A DNA stretch of 64,000 nt from Skeletonema tropicum (Eukaryota; Bacillariophyta; Thalassiosirophyceae; Thalassiosirales; Thalassiosiraceae): the NCBI GenBank assembly GCA_037178625.1, contig CM074140.1:992001-1056000 (forward strand), in the 5' to 3' direction. The notes beneath the pieces were generated by a model. That model was not told where the DNA came from. It saw only the letters and a list, made by a program, of their open reading frames with translations, and ran no database searches. Below are positions 31,427 to 43,552 of this stretch, piece by piece; positions within the stretch are counted from its first letter, which is position 1; each line of letters begins with the position of its first letter. Position numbers and translations under genes: made by a program.

Positions 31427-32249
31427 AAAGTTGCACCGGGTACAAAAGGCCCTGTCAACGGGGTATAATTTGCCTCCAAGCTCCAAGGTGTCCGCTCGTG
31501 CCCTCAAGACCGCCCACTCCAGACCACGCAAAGTTACAGCAATGAAACCAGGGCACATAAAAGAATGGGCTGCGTGTCGCAGAGAGTGGCCGTTTGTTTT
31601 TCGTCTATGTACGAGAAGTACAGTAGATTCGAAGTACGTACAGTTAGCTAGTAGCAAAATTCAAAATTCAAAATCGGTCGCATGTCGGAAGGCTTGCCGC
31701 ACTCTCTTTTGTACAAACATTTATGACAATGCCAACGGCTCTTACACATCGAGCCAGCATCAACATTGCACACGTAATTCGCCGACGTCAATCGTGTCTG
31801 TGCGTCAATATGGCGGAACTCGACGATGATGGTTATGTTCATAGTCATTTTCACAACAGACGATGCCCCATTAGCAGAATAAACGGCGGTTCTGAGATCC
31901 TATGCCATAATAGGGGAGAGGTGGGGGGCCTCATGGGTGATCGATGTGATTGAAGAACAAACAACTTACTATTAGGGGATCACCCAAAACAGCCTTTCTT
32001 GCATTGCATATCTAGATTTTTCTTCTACCAAAATCAAATAGGGGATAACCTAATCAAATCGACACGCAGCACATCCATTCTTTTTTATGTGCACTGGGCA
32101 GTCCACTGGGCTGGGAGATCGAGAGGAATAAGAAAAAGTGTAGAAGCTACACTAGGAAAATACAGAGGATACGAATTCCGCCGTATTAGACACCGTAATG
32201 ATTTGGAATTACAACACGCTTACCAAAAATAAAAAATTTTTGGTCTCAG
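31427..32249. other. Intergenic between the MITE and the segmental duplication
   Basis: About 820 bp. Open frames up to 130 codons exist on the plus strand (31431-31829, 31999-32232) but resemble nothing I know and have no start or splice context to support them. No other feature recognised. Confidence 0.4.
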
Positions 32250-33414
32250 AAGTGACCGTAGCGGACAATTACGTACTAATTCCTCTGTAGAAGTGAATAC
32301 CGCACCCAAATGAAAACCCTTGCCTTCTCTCTCTTCAAAAATCATGCTCGGCTGCTGAGTGTTTCTGTACTTATTGCGTCTTGGCACTACTTACTCCATT
32401 CAATCTGAGCAATAGATTGTAATCGTAATAGGCAGCCTATATTCGTTGATCTCTCCGATCTAAGTACATCATATCAACCAGTATTGTAAGTATGCAAAGA
32501 GAAAGAGTCAGAACAAATCAAAAGAAATGGCTACTGAAGGACCTCCACGACCAGATACCACGTATGTCTCAGAGCAACCTAACGGAAGCTACCACTTGAT
32601 GGGAACAGGAGCAGAAGTAAACAATCGAGCATCTCGAGTGGGTTCATCTAACAATAATCCATCATACCATCCTCCAAGTCCTAGTCCGAATGTATCTACA
32701 AGAGTAGGAGCAGGTTTAGGCTTTGCTTCTGTTGCGATAGCAACAGGAGCCGTGCTTCTTTGGAAACGAAACAGGAGCAGCATCATTGGTACCAAAAGTG
32801 ATAGCAATGCACACATCGGCTCAACAACTAGAAGAAATAAGGAAGAACTTAGAACAAGAAGAGGTAGTAGTAGCAAAAGAAAAATAGGCACTATTGGTAG
32901 AGGTAGACCTCTCAAGAACAGGAAAGAAAACCGAACAATCTACGACAGTGATAGTTCTGTCGACTCTGCTTTCGAAATAAACAAAAGAATGAAGATAGAC
33001 CCCTTTGCTTTCGAGATGAGCAGAAGAATGAAGATAGACCCGTTTGCAGACTTTGCGTTCGAAATGAAGATAGACCCCGTCAACAGTGATTCAGATTCTT
33101 CTGAATCCAGCTACGTCAGCGTGACGCCACACCGTAATAGAGTACAAAGCCCATAATAGACAGCGCTTATGCAATCAGAACAGCTTACGAACACGATGAA
33201 CTACATACATAAATGCATATCAACTATAGAGTTAGTGATTGAAACCCTCATCTACAAAATTGAGAGTCACGTCAGTGCATTCTCCACTTTTAAACAAATA
33301 ATATCCTACTACTCCAAAATGGGCACTAACAGAAAAATGAACTTAGGCTTCCTTCTTGGCAAGCAATTGATCAATGATACTGTAAAGGAACACGCCCCCG
33401 ATACCAATTGAGCA
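32250..33414. repeat. Segmental duplication, ancestral copy (partner 25463-26670)
   Basis: Near-identical to 25463-26670 over the unknown gene, both flanks, and the last 72 bp of the translocator gene, where the match ends. Here the translocator continues intact, so this location is the source of the duplication. Confidence 0.9.
32527..33156 (+). CDS. Unknown one-TM, basic/Ser-rich protein, duplicate B
   Basis: Intact 209-residue frame from ATG 32527, paralogue of the protein at 25770. It has the same layout: a polar N terminus, a hydrophobic segment near residues 62-79, a basic region with RGRPLKNRKENR, FEMSRRMKID-type repeats and a SDSDSSESS tail. Relative to copy A, one repeat has lost four residues in frame (FEMKID instead of FEMSRRMKID), and a handful of substitutions fall in the first 70 residues. 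It is convergent with the translocator gene, about 190 bp apart. No function can be assigned. Confidence 0.7.
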   Translation: MATEGPPRPDTTYVSEQPNGSYHLMGTGAEVNNRASRVGSSNNNPSYHPPSPSPNVSTRVGAGLGFASVAIATGAVLLWKRNRSSIIGTKSDSNAHIGSTTRRNKEELRTRRGSSSKRKIGTIGRGRPLKNRKENRTIYDSDSSVDSAFEINKRMKIDPFAFEMSRRMKIDPFADFAFEMKIDPVNSDSDSSESSYVSVTPHRNRVQSP

Positions 33415-34600
33415 TCCAAGCATCTTGATAGGATCAAGAGATTCTCCAAGTACGATAGCAACTCCAACAATAACGATCACACGCTTAGCGGTATTGGCAA
33501 CTGATTGGGTAACAGCACCAGTCTTCTTCAAAGTCATGGTAGCAAGCTCATTGTATCCGTAGAACCAAAGTCCAGAGGCAATAAGGTTAGAAGAGATGAC
33601 GGGGTTGGTTTTGAAGAGTGTGACGAATTCACCAAGTTTGTTTCCCTCGCGGAGGAAGACGAAAGGAAGAGACATCAAGAAACCAAGAATGGTAGTAAGT
33701 GCGAACTGGTTACCAACCGATCCCATACGGTCCTTAAGTCCCTCAGTTTCCATAAGCTTTTTGTTTTCATTACCCTTGAAAGCGGCAAACAAGTTGGCAA
33801 TACAGGCGGAGACCAAAGCCGATACAGCAAAATCCAATTCCTTCACTGATGCCAAAATCACACCACCAATGATGACAGGCAAGCACAACCACTTGGCCTT
33901 ACTGACGGGTTTGTTGTAAACAAATTGAGAAAGGACGGCAGCAAATGCAGGTTCGGCAGCCTTGACAATCTGTCCGAAACTAACAGCTCCGGCTGATAGA
34001 GCGAAGACGGATGCAGAGTGAGCACCAGCGAAGCAGAATGCGACGGGGAGCATCTTGATAATATCATCCATAGTCACGGTAGGTTTTTCTCTAGCATCGG
34101 GAGCCAACCACAAGAAGATTCCGTAGATTGCTCCAACAGCCAATTGCAACGCAGAGATAGTCATTGGGAATCCAGCTGATCCACCAGCGGCCTTCAAGGC
34201 AAGCTTGTTGGTAATGTTGTAGTAGTAGTTTCCAACGTACCAGAAGAGAAAGTAAAGCATCAAGGCTGTAGGACACAAAACAATGAGATGTAAGCTTTGT
34301 GGACATATCACGTGTAGAAATCATATCACAAGACAAGTATTTATTGCACTTACGAATATCAATTCCGCCAATGGTTCCTCCTCCACGAGTCTTGATAGCA
34401 TCACTGTTAACGGCAGCGGTGGCAGCGAGAGCGGTAGACGAGTCATCAGTTTGGAAGTGGTTCTTGAAGGCAGGTTGGGCAAGAGCAGCTCCTTTTTGGG
34501 TGCGGAAAGACTTGGCAACGACCTGGCTACTTCCAGAGTTGAAAGCAAAGGCGGACGCAGCGCCGAGGGAGGCAACGATAACGGAGAGGCTGAACTTCAT
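33343..34600 (-). CDS. TPT: Plastid triose-phosphate/phosphate translocator, 2 exons
   Basis: ATG 34600. Exon 1 is 34600-34354, the intron 34353-34266 (88 bp, GTAAGT..CTACAG), exon 2 34265-33343; 389 residues. The N terminus MKFSLSVIVASLGAASAFAF is a signal peptide ending in an ASA-F motif followed by a Ser/Lys-rich transit region, the classic diatom plastid presequence. The mature part has about nine to ten transmembrane segments. It shows nucleotide-sugar/triose-phosphate translocator features: LYFLFWYVGNYYYNITNKLA at its start, a SFGQIVKAAEPAFAAVLSQF segment and a KKTGAVTQSVANTAKRVIVI segment near the C terminus. The family exchanges triose phosphates (or PEP/pentose phosphates) for phosphate across plastid envelopes. 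Which of the plastid's four membranes it occupies cannot be told. Its last 24 codons were copied to 26599-26670. Confidence 0.92.
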
Positions 34601-34985
34601 GGTTGTATTAATAAAATGCCAATAAATGACACTCAACTGACACCAAAGATATTTCGAAGTCAACAGCTCCGGACCCTCGCTGATGGCAGGAGATGACTTC
34701 GCTTCGAGGGTGCGTGGCGGTGCGTGGCTGACGTCAGCCAGATGGCGATGGCAGGCATGACAAAAAAATGAAGTGAAAGATCGGGAGAAAGAATGAGATG
34801 GTGCCGACGGACAGCTGCAAATCTGAGTACTAATTCCTACAGGTGCCTATATTGCTTTAGTTTGACATCAAAAGGACAAAAAAATCCAATTCAACATCAT
34901 TCCATGAATCTGAGAATCTGCTACGTTCTTCCATAACACTGGCAAGCCAGCGCTCATCGTACGCCAACGAAAGAAATAAAAGAAC

Positions 34986-36285
34986 ATGTTGCTCTATTCA
35001 GCAGCCGCTTCCCTGCTGCTTTTGCAGCACCGAACCGCTGCTTTCCAAAGCGTCACACCGATAACAAATAGTATATGTCATGCATCGGCTCCGCGGGTTC
35101 GCTTCCATTCCCATCAAATAATACGAGGAGCATTATTTAGTACTACAATGGATTCCATCCCAACACTCGAATCCATTCTCGACGATGGAAACGGTCACAT
35201 CAATAGTGCACTTGCATCGGCCATTTATGAATGGGAAACTGTGCACACGCAAACTGCATCAGTTTCGGTACAGCAAGAGTTCTCAACGAGAGATGGATTA
35301 CGTCTCGTGGACGAATTGGCACGTGGAGTTCTCAATTCCTTGGAATCGAACGATGATGATGATGGGAAAAAATCTTCTATATCGTACAACGACCTAGTCC
35401 AAGAGGGTATGATTGCACTACTACGTGCCATGTCCACCTACACAAATTACATTTCACTAGGAAAAAAGAACATCACCTTTGAGCAATACGCCAAAGAAGC
35501 TATACATTCCTCCTTTCTTCGATTCCTCGCCACCACCTCTCGTCCCATTCGTCTTCCTGCGTCACTCCAAACGACGTTGGAGGCAGCCAATACTGCTGCA
35601 AAATATTTGAGGAATAAACTGGGGAAGGAGCCAAGTTTGGCCCAAGTCGCAAAGGAGGTTGATGTAAACCCAGAACAGCTGGCCCTGTATCGAAAGCTAT
35701 ACCGAAAAATGGTTGGGAGGGTTGGGACATTTGTTAGTATGGAAGATGGACTTGAGGTGTATGATCCTTCATTGGCGGGGTATGTTGGTACGGGGCTACG
35801 ACCTCGAAGTGATTCCGATGCTGTGAGTTCGTCAGATGAGGATGATGTATCATCAATACAATCATCATCATCGGCCACATCTGCAACACAAGCAGATGTC
35901 CCCTCGACGTTACTTCAACTCAACACACAAGAAGATGATTGGACGCTGTCAACCTCCCGAAAGAAGTGTTGCCCCCCTGCGTGATGTGTTTACTGATACG
36001 GAAGAAATCAATAATCCACTTTCGTACACCCATCATTTCATTCTGAATGAGGAATTGAATCAATTTCTTCGTGAGACTCTAAGCAGTGTTGAATTGGAAG
36101 TTATTCAATTGCGATTTGGATTGGTCGATTCGAAGTATGGTGGGAGGGGATGGAGTGCTCATGATATTGGTGAACGGGTTGGATTGCAACGTGAGGAGGT
36201 TGTAAAGGTAGCCAGTGTGGCGTTGGAGAAATTAAGACAGGCAGCGGCTGCTGATGATGATGCATTTGTAGAAGTTAGTTTGTAG
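34986..36285 (+). CDS. Plastid RNA polymerase sigma-70 factor, 2 exons proposed
   Basis: ATG 34986. The N terminus MLLYSAAASLLLLQHRTAAF is a signal peptide ending in an ASAF-like TAA-F motif, so plastid import is likely. Region 2 is visible as YNDLVQEGMIALLRAMSTYT and FEQYAKEAIHSSFLRFLATT. Region 3 is the segment with GKEPSLAQVAKEVDVNPEQL. Region 4 is LNQFLRETLSSVELEVIQLR with SAHDIGERVGLQREEVVKVA. The first frame ends at 35984 and region 4 lies in another frame, so an intron is proposed at 35823-35892 (70 bp, GTGAGT..CACAAG). This joins phase-0 codons and gives 409 residues; an indel is the alternative. The gene would direct plastid-encoded transcription. Convergent with the AAA/TPR gene (57 bp). 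Confidence 0.8.
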
Positions 36286-36342
36286 GTATCATATGTGAGA
36301 ATGGGGGTATATAAGTTACATCTTATGTATGTATGTAAACAG

Positions 36343-39300
36343 TTAATCTCTAGCACGTTTCGCAACTGCTGCAGGGATCAGCAAAGGGTGCACACCTTCG
36401 TTACATGTGCTTAGATTGTACTTGTTCCAAACGTGTTCAGCAAGCGCAAGCGCCCCCCATTGCAAGTAGCACACATGTGCGCTCTTGTAGCAAACTGAGG
36501 CTTCTTCCGTTTCTACGAGTGCTTCAAGGAACGCACCGAACCGTTCAAATGCCAGGCCTTGCTCATTAATGTAACCATGATCTCTAGCTGACTTGATACT
36601 GACTTCAAATGACGTCCTCGCCTTTTCAATGTCACAGGAGGCAGCATAGTACTCGGCTTGAATAAGGAGATATTTGCTCTCGAATACATCCTTTGATATT
36701 GTTGTCCAGAACTGAAACTTAGACAAACGTTGCATGCCCTCTTCAAGCCATTCTTCGCCTTCCCCTTCTGCATACATGTGAAACGCGATTATCGCTTCGT
36801 AACATTCACGGTAAATTGTCCACAGCTTGATCATTTTCGAGCTGGGAACTGTTGAGGCAGCCTTGTAAGATTCGTTCGCACTCTGATAATCTCCAAACCA
36901 GAAAGAAGTGAAGAAGCGTCTTGTATGAATGAGCTCTATGGATACTATGTTTTGTTTGGCTTTGGCGTCGGCGAGTATAAAGGTTTCGGTAGGAATTGTG
37001 CCTTCGAAAACATCAAACGCGTTACTTTTCGTCCCTATGAGCGTTTCAATCATGACTACGTCTACCAGCGATAGCTTTGCCAACTCCTTATATCGTTTCT
37101 ATAACGGATATAATAAAAAATTGCATCAATTAGTTGTATCAAAGGACAATAGCGATTAGGATAATAGAAATCACTTACCATCGTCCGAAGTAGCTCAGAG
37201 TGCGACTGCAGAAGCAGCGACAAGTGCTCGCCACCATAATACGAACATCTCAAAGAAAACAGCATCGAGTGGACGGCACTTTCTACGTCACCCATCGCTA
37301 CAGCACTTTTGTTGATGCTCAATAGGTTAGAACCTGTCTCTCTCAATGAGACATACCAGCACTCTACAAATCCATTCAGAAAGATGCGGGCACGACTAGC
37401 TGCGGTACTGTTGCCAGACTTATTCAGAATCTTCAGAGTAGCGTCTGCCCAATAGCGCGCTTCTTTGAAGTCCCCTAAAAGGGCGATCTTGAAGTACCCT
37501 AGAGATGCAAATGATAAGGCGGATTCTTCGTAGACACCATTTTGTAGGGAGTACTTCACGACTGCACACGTGATTAGTGGTAGAAACGGCGATGATGACC
37601 TCAATGCCCCAGTGATAATTGAATTCAGACTCAGTAGTATGTTCTTTTTCCGCTTATCAACCTTCCCAGTCCTCAAATTGGATATTTGATCAATGCTGTA
37701 CTTCGAGGCAATGCTGGATGTCAGAGCCATTGCTTCCATTGTAAATGAAGGACTTGGCTCTATAGGGATATCAAGGTTCAGTCCCCTTAGAACAAACAAA
37801 CCTCTTTCCACCTGCTCCTCGTATTTTCCTATTCGTTCCCACGACCGTAACAGTATGTTTTGAGCGGCAAGTGAATCAGCAAATGGCAACTTTTCTATGA
37901 GAACATTTGCATGATGCTGTGCGTCTGAAATATCACCCCGGAACAGCGACGCACTGGCGACGCCTTCATGCAATGCACGGCACAAGTCAAACGTTTCATT
38001 GCACCAGAGATAATCATACAACAAGCCAATACCCTTCCTGCAGTAATGCGCAGAAGCGCCAAAGTTAAAACTCTTCGAGAACTGCGAAGCCGCAACCATA
38101 TTCCAACGAGCAAAGCGTATTCTTTGTGGCAGTTCGATAGACTTCGGATCTACACGATTCACTTGATTTGTTGCAATTCCGATGATAGCATTGATTTCTT
38201 TTGATTGCATATTTCTACTGGCCACAAAAGACAAACTATCGAAGTCTATCTCTTCTATTTGTCCCGCCACAGAGTGTTGATCAAGAGAAACCTTCATGCC
38301 TAGGGTAACAGCAATGTTGAGGTGCAGCTGCTGCCTCTCCACTTCAGGAATACTATTGTACACTCCTTGCTGAATCAAATCATGACTGAACACGACCAAG
38401 GAGTCCTTCACCTCTACCACACCACCTTCAACAAGACTTTTCAGGTGTGGTTCAATGCCCCCGTAAGGACATGTGTCTTTCAGAAGAGCCAACAAAGACA
38501 GTTTGACTTGAATACCAAAGCAAGATACAACTCGCAAAGAGTACTGCTCACCAGCATTTAAGGAATTCAGGTTCGACACAATCAAACTGGCAACGTTGTC
38601 TGCAGTCTTGAGACTTCGAACTTTCGCAGAATCCCAATCGAAACGTCGTTTCATTGGTCTATATGCAAGGACAGAGTCACGTACAAGCGAGTTGAGGAGC
38701 TGGACGACAAAGAGAGCATGCCCAGATGTTTTCTTGTGCACAATACTCGCGAGTTCCATTACTAGGCGCCGCGGCAATCGGAGTTCCGTCATGATAATAT
38801 CTGTCACATCATCCATTGATAATTTGTTCAAGCTGATTTCGGTGAGAATGATATCCTGGTGTAGTCGGAACTCAGCTATGTGAGCTGTCAGTGGGTGACC
38901 TTCGCCGATACCCTCTCTATAACATCCAATGAAGAGGAAATGACTTCGACCGTTCGGCAGTCGACCCACAGCTGTGAGCATCTCGCTCAATAGATCAAGC
39001 GCACTTGAATCAACGTGCTCGAAGTTATCAAGAAACAACAACACTCGACGATCTAAGCTCAAAATAGCACCCATCAATCGTGATAATAAGAAGTTCAATT
39101 GCAGTCGAGAAACCTCTGGTCGATTGAGTGGCGGCGTGCTTCTATCAGTGTTTCCAGAAACGCTTCGTAGGCTTGGTAGGTATGCAGACAGAGACAGAAG
39201 AGTAGTTGAATCAATCACACTCAACAATGCATCCATTGCTGATCTGCCTTCAGAGTTGTATACAGCCACAATATTCACTATCAGGGTATCTAGAAGTGTC

Positions 39301-40544
39301 AGAACCGTCTCTGAAGAACGATGACCCATGTCTCTTCCACATGACGCACTTGACACTATCCAACCAATATTGGACAGGAAGGTAGTAACATTATTTACAA
39401 GGTGCGATTTGCCACTCCCCCCGCCGCCTGAGACTAAAATGCATTCTGCTCCGCAGCTTGTTAAACCGCTTTCAATCCTGGTCGTTATTCCGAGCATCTG
39501 CGTCAGCTCTGCCTTGCGACCGTATAGCCTTTGCCCAAAGAGAAGATTCGTCGAGTAAAATTCAGTCTCTGGATCATACAGATAAATTTGAGGATAAGCA
39601 CACATGTGCTCGAGATCTTCAATCACTTCTTGGACCGAAATTGTGCATGATGAATTGAATCGGTCTTCACTTCTAATTGATGTTTTACACGATAAATCAG
39701 ACAGTAACCTGCAAACCGACACAGGGAGCGTACCGACCCCAACCAGTGAAGAAAATAATGTCTCGTTGCTCTTCATCTTTGCAGCTCTCACATCACTATT
39801 GCTGCCAATATTTTCAGGTGGTTGCTGACTCAAAGTTGAACTAAGCCGGAGATTTCCTCCCGAAAAGATACAGTGTATCAGATCACCAAGCGTCTGTTCA
39901 GGCGTCGTATCAGAGACATATCTGCCATTAGAAGGGTTGCAGTCGATACTTATTAAGGTGAGCATTCTATCAAACCCTTCCGCGGAGAGTACATCGTGGA
40001 GAGATATTGAAGGTGTAGGATTTCGGATTTCTGTTGCCATCCTCCGCATTTGATCTCTTCCACTTGGTTCAGAGTTGGAATGAGGTGTGCTTGTACTTGT
40101 CTGTTGCAGTGACTGTTGCTGATGCGTCCACTGAGGCAGAGGTTTGTCCATATCAAAGAACTCAGATATGAACTGAAGTGAAGTATCACTATCTTCTTGA
40201 CCCTCCAATGAAATCGATGACTCTTTCTTCTCAGTTGGTGAGCTCGCCCCATCAGACGATGGTGGTAAAGAGTAGCTAAGATGTACACGAAAATTTTCGA
40301 GTTGAAGAGACGAAACATCAGTAGATGATGTTGCCCCTGCTTTGAACCTTGCAAAAGAGCGAGCTAGAAGCAGTGATGCTTTTGCCGCATTGATCATTTG
40401 CATCTGAGACGGGTTGAAGGTTGTGGTGTTCAGTGGTGTAGCGGATGTGGATCCTTCATTTTTCAGAAGGAAAGTGCTCGTGGTGAGAGCTCCACTATTT
40501 AGCAGTTCTTGCAGAGATATTGATAGGTATTTTCCGCCGCTCAT
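36343..40544 (-). CDS. Large AAA/STAND-type ATPase with TPR-like C terminus, 2 exons
   Basis: ATG 40544. Exon 1 is 40544-37179, the intron 37178-37099 (80 bp, GTAAGT..TATAG), exon 2 37098-36343; 1373 residues. The N-terminal 350 residues are Ser-rich and poorly conserved. An ATPase module starts near residue 335 with LYGRKAELTQML. It has a Walker A loop in ILVSGGGGSGKSHLVNNV, a Walker B in RRVLLFLDNFEHVDSSALDL, and downstream helices (KKTSGHALFVVQLLNSLV) like those of MalT/AAA-type signalling ATPases. The remaining roughly 600 residues are helical, with TPR-like segments, and end in KRARD. Such regions occur in sensor kinases and cyclases, but no kinase or cyclase domain is present here. Function unknown, probably signalling. 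A close paralogue lies inverted at 60667. Confidence 0.7.
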
Positions 40545-41931
40545 GTTATTCGTTTGCGGCTAAGGCACGCCTTTTGAGATGATATTTGAGCCTTGCTTTG
40601 AGAGCTTTGTCGGATAAGAAGTAGATACATCATTTTTTGTGGAATCTCATGCGCTGTGTGCTCTGTGCATTTTGTGTCGTAAGTACCGTTTGTAGATATT
40701 ATGATAGAGTGTGACACGAATTATTCTGTCAATGACGCGCACCCTAGATCGTATTGATGATGAGACAATGAGACAATGAGATGAAGAAATAGGAAATAGG
40801 GCTTTCAGTTTTTTAATTATGTCTTCAGGACACATCAGGATGTTGTAGTTTTGAAGCGGTAATGTGTTAGGGCTAACCCTTCAATTTTTGTGCTGGTTCC
40901 GGACGTGTGATTGTTCATTTTCCTCAACATAATTAGTACCGTGGTAAAGAAATTTACAAGAGAGCGTGTCATCGGCCATTTCTATTGAATACCCTTTGAA
41001 ATGATAACCAAACATATATAACAGAAATTTTAAAGTACGTCTACCAAACATAATATTGAAATACTAGTCAGGATTTATTAGTTTTGAAGCGGTAATGAGT
41101 TAGGGAAAACCCTCAAATTTTATACTGGTTCCGGACCTGCCATTGTAATTAGTACCGTGGTGGGAAAGGGATTTTCATTAGAGCGTGTTTCGATCAAGAT
41201 TATTGAGAACCCCTGTACTTGAACTTCTCGTACTTTTTCTTGATGGATACGTCTCTCTACTTATCGTCTAGCCTATATTTTTGTTCATTACCGTTAATGT
41301 ACTTCTATCAATTCCTATGTTAATTATTTAACAAAGTCAAACGCGTTCAGAACCCACGAACCCACAACAACACAACAAAGCCTATACTACTTCTTGACAA
41401 ACATGGGGACGGCAGCTACATAAGTAAGTACTTAGGTTCTCTACATATTCATTATGACGCCTCCTTACAACTCCTTTGAACGGTCCAACGGCATCTTACA
41501 TTAGTAAAGATATGTGGACGTATTATAGTGCTTGAACAGAATAATCAGTTTTACAGGGTTACTAAAATGTGATGTGATTTATGTTCAGAATTGTGCTGAA
41601 ATCAAAACACAATATGTCGGATTAAATGAACTTTGCAATTAGCAGACGTTGGCAAAATGAACTACTACAGCTTCGTAATACTCTCTATTACTATATTTAA
41701 TGATATATTGCTTGGATATGTTGCATAGTCGCCGTATGGTCGCCTGTTGTCCATCTTACCCTCTCTGATCGACACTTTTTACATGCATCAACCTCTCCGA
41801 ATGAGTTGATTGTGACCCCTACAGGTAGCAACGTTGATAATGCACAGTTTGTATCGGGTTGACTACGCTACGCAATCCTCATCCGTACGAAATACTTCAC
41901 TCCCCTGGAATGCCTTGTCATAAGAGCTTTT
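40545..41931. other. Intergenic, AT-rich, contains a direct repeat pair
   Basis: About 1.4 kb with no supported gene. It contains the 5' flank of the AAA/TPR gene and the two-copy direct repeat described separately; the rest shows nothing recognisable. Confidence 0.5.
40836..41189. repeat. Diverged direct repeat, two copies about 230 bp apart
   Basis: Copy 1 (about 40836-40970) and copy 2 (about 41067-41189) share TAGTTTTGAAGCGGTAATG, CTGGTTCCGGAC and TAATTAGTACCGTGGT, and end with AGAGCGTGT. Identity is roughly 75% by eye, with small indels. It is non-coding; it could be remnants of an element or conserved regulatory sequence. Confidence 0.75.
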
Positions 41932-43165
41932 TCAACCGCTAAATACTGTAAGAAGGCCTTTCTCGTTCAGAAATCTAGTTGTATCATCATAGCCCTCTCT
42001 AAATCTCTGATACAATTGTTCATCGTCCGATGACAAAATCATTTCCTTCACTATTCTTGCATTTTGCATATTCAGACCCAAGTTTGATTTGGAACAGTGA
42101 CGAAACGTTGCAGGAAGGGTTGGCACATATGATTGAAGAAGACGCTGCGCTGGTGATTGGTCTTCCACTCCATTGGGTTGTTGCATTTCTGGACAAATTG
42201 CTGGATTGCTGTACATGCCGCTGATTGGCGAGACAATTATTGTATTATCATCAAATGTTGGAAATACGTCAGCAATGCCACCGTCCCAATATTGTGTAGA
42301 ATAATCTTCCTCATCATTACTACTAGGATCTATTTCTGACCCGCCGCTTCCATTTTTTACCATGCCGAGCCTTGTAATTTCATGCAGCTGTCGAATTAGC
42401 TCTTTTGACAGTATCATTGCCTGCTCTACTGTCATTCCAATTGCTTCCAACATTCAAAGCTTCTAACAGCTTGTCCGACACATTATCCTGGAGTAGTGGA
42501 CCAGTGACACCTGGAATGTAGGAACTCAGCATACAAGCCGCAATGACGTCTTCGGCGTTACGATAAGAATCAACATAGCGGTATGCTGTTGGTAGAGACG
42601 ACAATGGTGACGGAGGAGGAAAAGACGATAGTAATACACGTTTGTCTGTAAGTCCTATCCGCAGAGATCCCTTAGGAAATCTTCGTTGAAATAACTCAGG
42701 ATCGATATCATAAAGACTGTCTGATGAAAAATCATTTTCACATTGCCGTTGCTGCGATTGTGAGGGAATTGTTCCGCCCAGAGCGCCAACAATCGCTTCT
42801 CGGAACGATCCTTCCACGGCATCGATCAGACTGTAACCTGGAGTCAACGCATCAAATGTTGGCAGCCGACTCTTTTTGGACAACTCTCTCGTTCGTCGGG
42901 CGGCTGTCAAGACTACATCCATGCCATCCGGCTCTGGTGCCACACCTGCTGCAGTGGCTGCTGCAATCATCGAGCCGGCCGAAACCCCCGTGAGAAGGGT
43001 GGTTAATGGTTTTATTGTTTTTGGTTGGATTGTTGTAGGTTGGTTTGCTGTATCGTCTAAACCAAGCCACCCTTGGCGTTTAAGGCAAGCCGCTACGCCA
43101 ACGTGGTAGCAGCCGAGGAATCCAGCCCCTGAAAACCCTATTGACGGTAGCGCAGAGGTTGCCAT
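41932..43165 (-). CDS. Patatin-like phospholipase, frame broken near 42460
   Basis: ATG 43165. The first frame encodes GFSGAGFLGCYHVGVAACLK (oxyanion-hole Gly motif) and LLTGVSAGSMIAAA (GxSxG nucleophile). An IPGVTGPL segment follows, where the family usually has an (A)S..iP motif. The catalytic-Asp motif YWDGGIADVFPTF lies downstream in a different frame (residues encoded 42453-41932, reading LEAIGMTVEQAMIL onward). The frames overlap around 42380-42470 without a plausible intron between them. A one-base indel therefore separates the two halves of the active site, by mutation or assembly error. Joined, the protein would be about 410 residues. Patatins hydrolyse acyl esters of lipids; a role in lipid turnover is inferred. 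Divergent from RanBP1. Confidence 0.75.
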
Positions 43166-43552
43166 GGTTGTATTGTTACTTATCTATGTTGTTTTGTCGA
43201 ATTCTGAAAGATGCGAGAAGGAAAGAAGAGAGGCAGGCAAAACAGAGTAGGAGTATGTCGAATGTAGAAGCTAAGTGCGACTAAAAATCTCGACAAAAAT
43301 GTTGAACATGAAGTGTTTTGGGCGATGAAATTTGTGCCGCACGATTCGTTGAACCGATGGCCAGCCGATAGCCCCATCTGATGAAGAAATTTCTTTTCAT
43401 TGCGTCCTAAACACGTCAAAAGAACGAGACAGCGCCTTTCGTATGGCCCTGTCATATGTAAAGTAGCACATGCTCTTGGAAGATAAGAGAAAGTATCTCT
43501 CTTGCGCACAACTCTCCAGAGCAATCATCGAAACATACCACGACACATAAGA

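Noticed and set aside
31431..32232. Possible genes between the MITE and the segmental duplication
   Set aside because: No recognisable domain, no splice or start context, and atypical composition; treated as non-coding.
38322..39828. Plus-strand frames opposite the AAA/TPR gene, conserved in the inverted copy
   Set aside because: They recur at 61473-62979 only because the two genes are near-identical; the sense frame explains the conservation.
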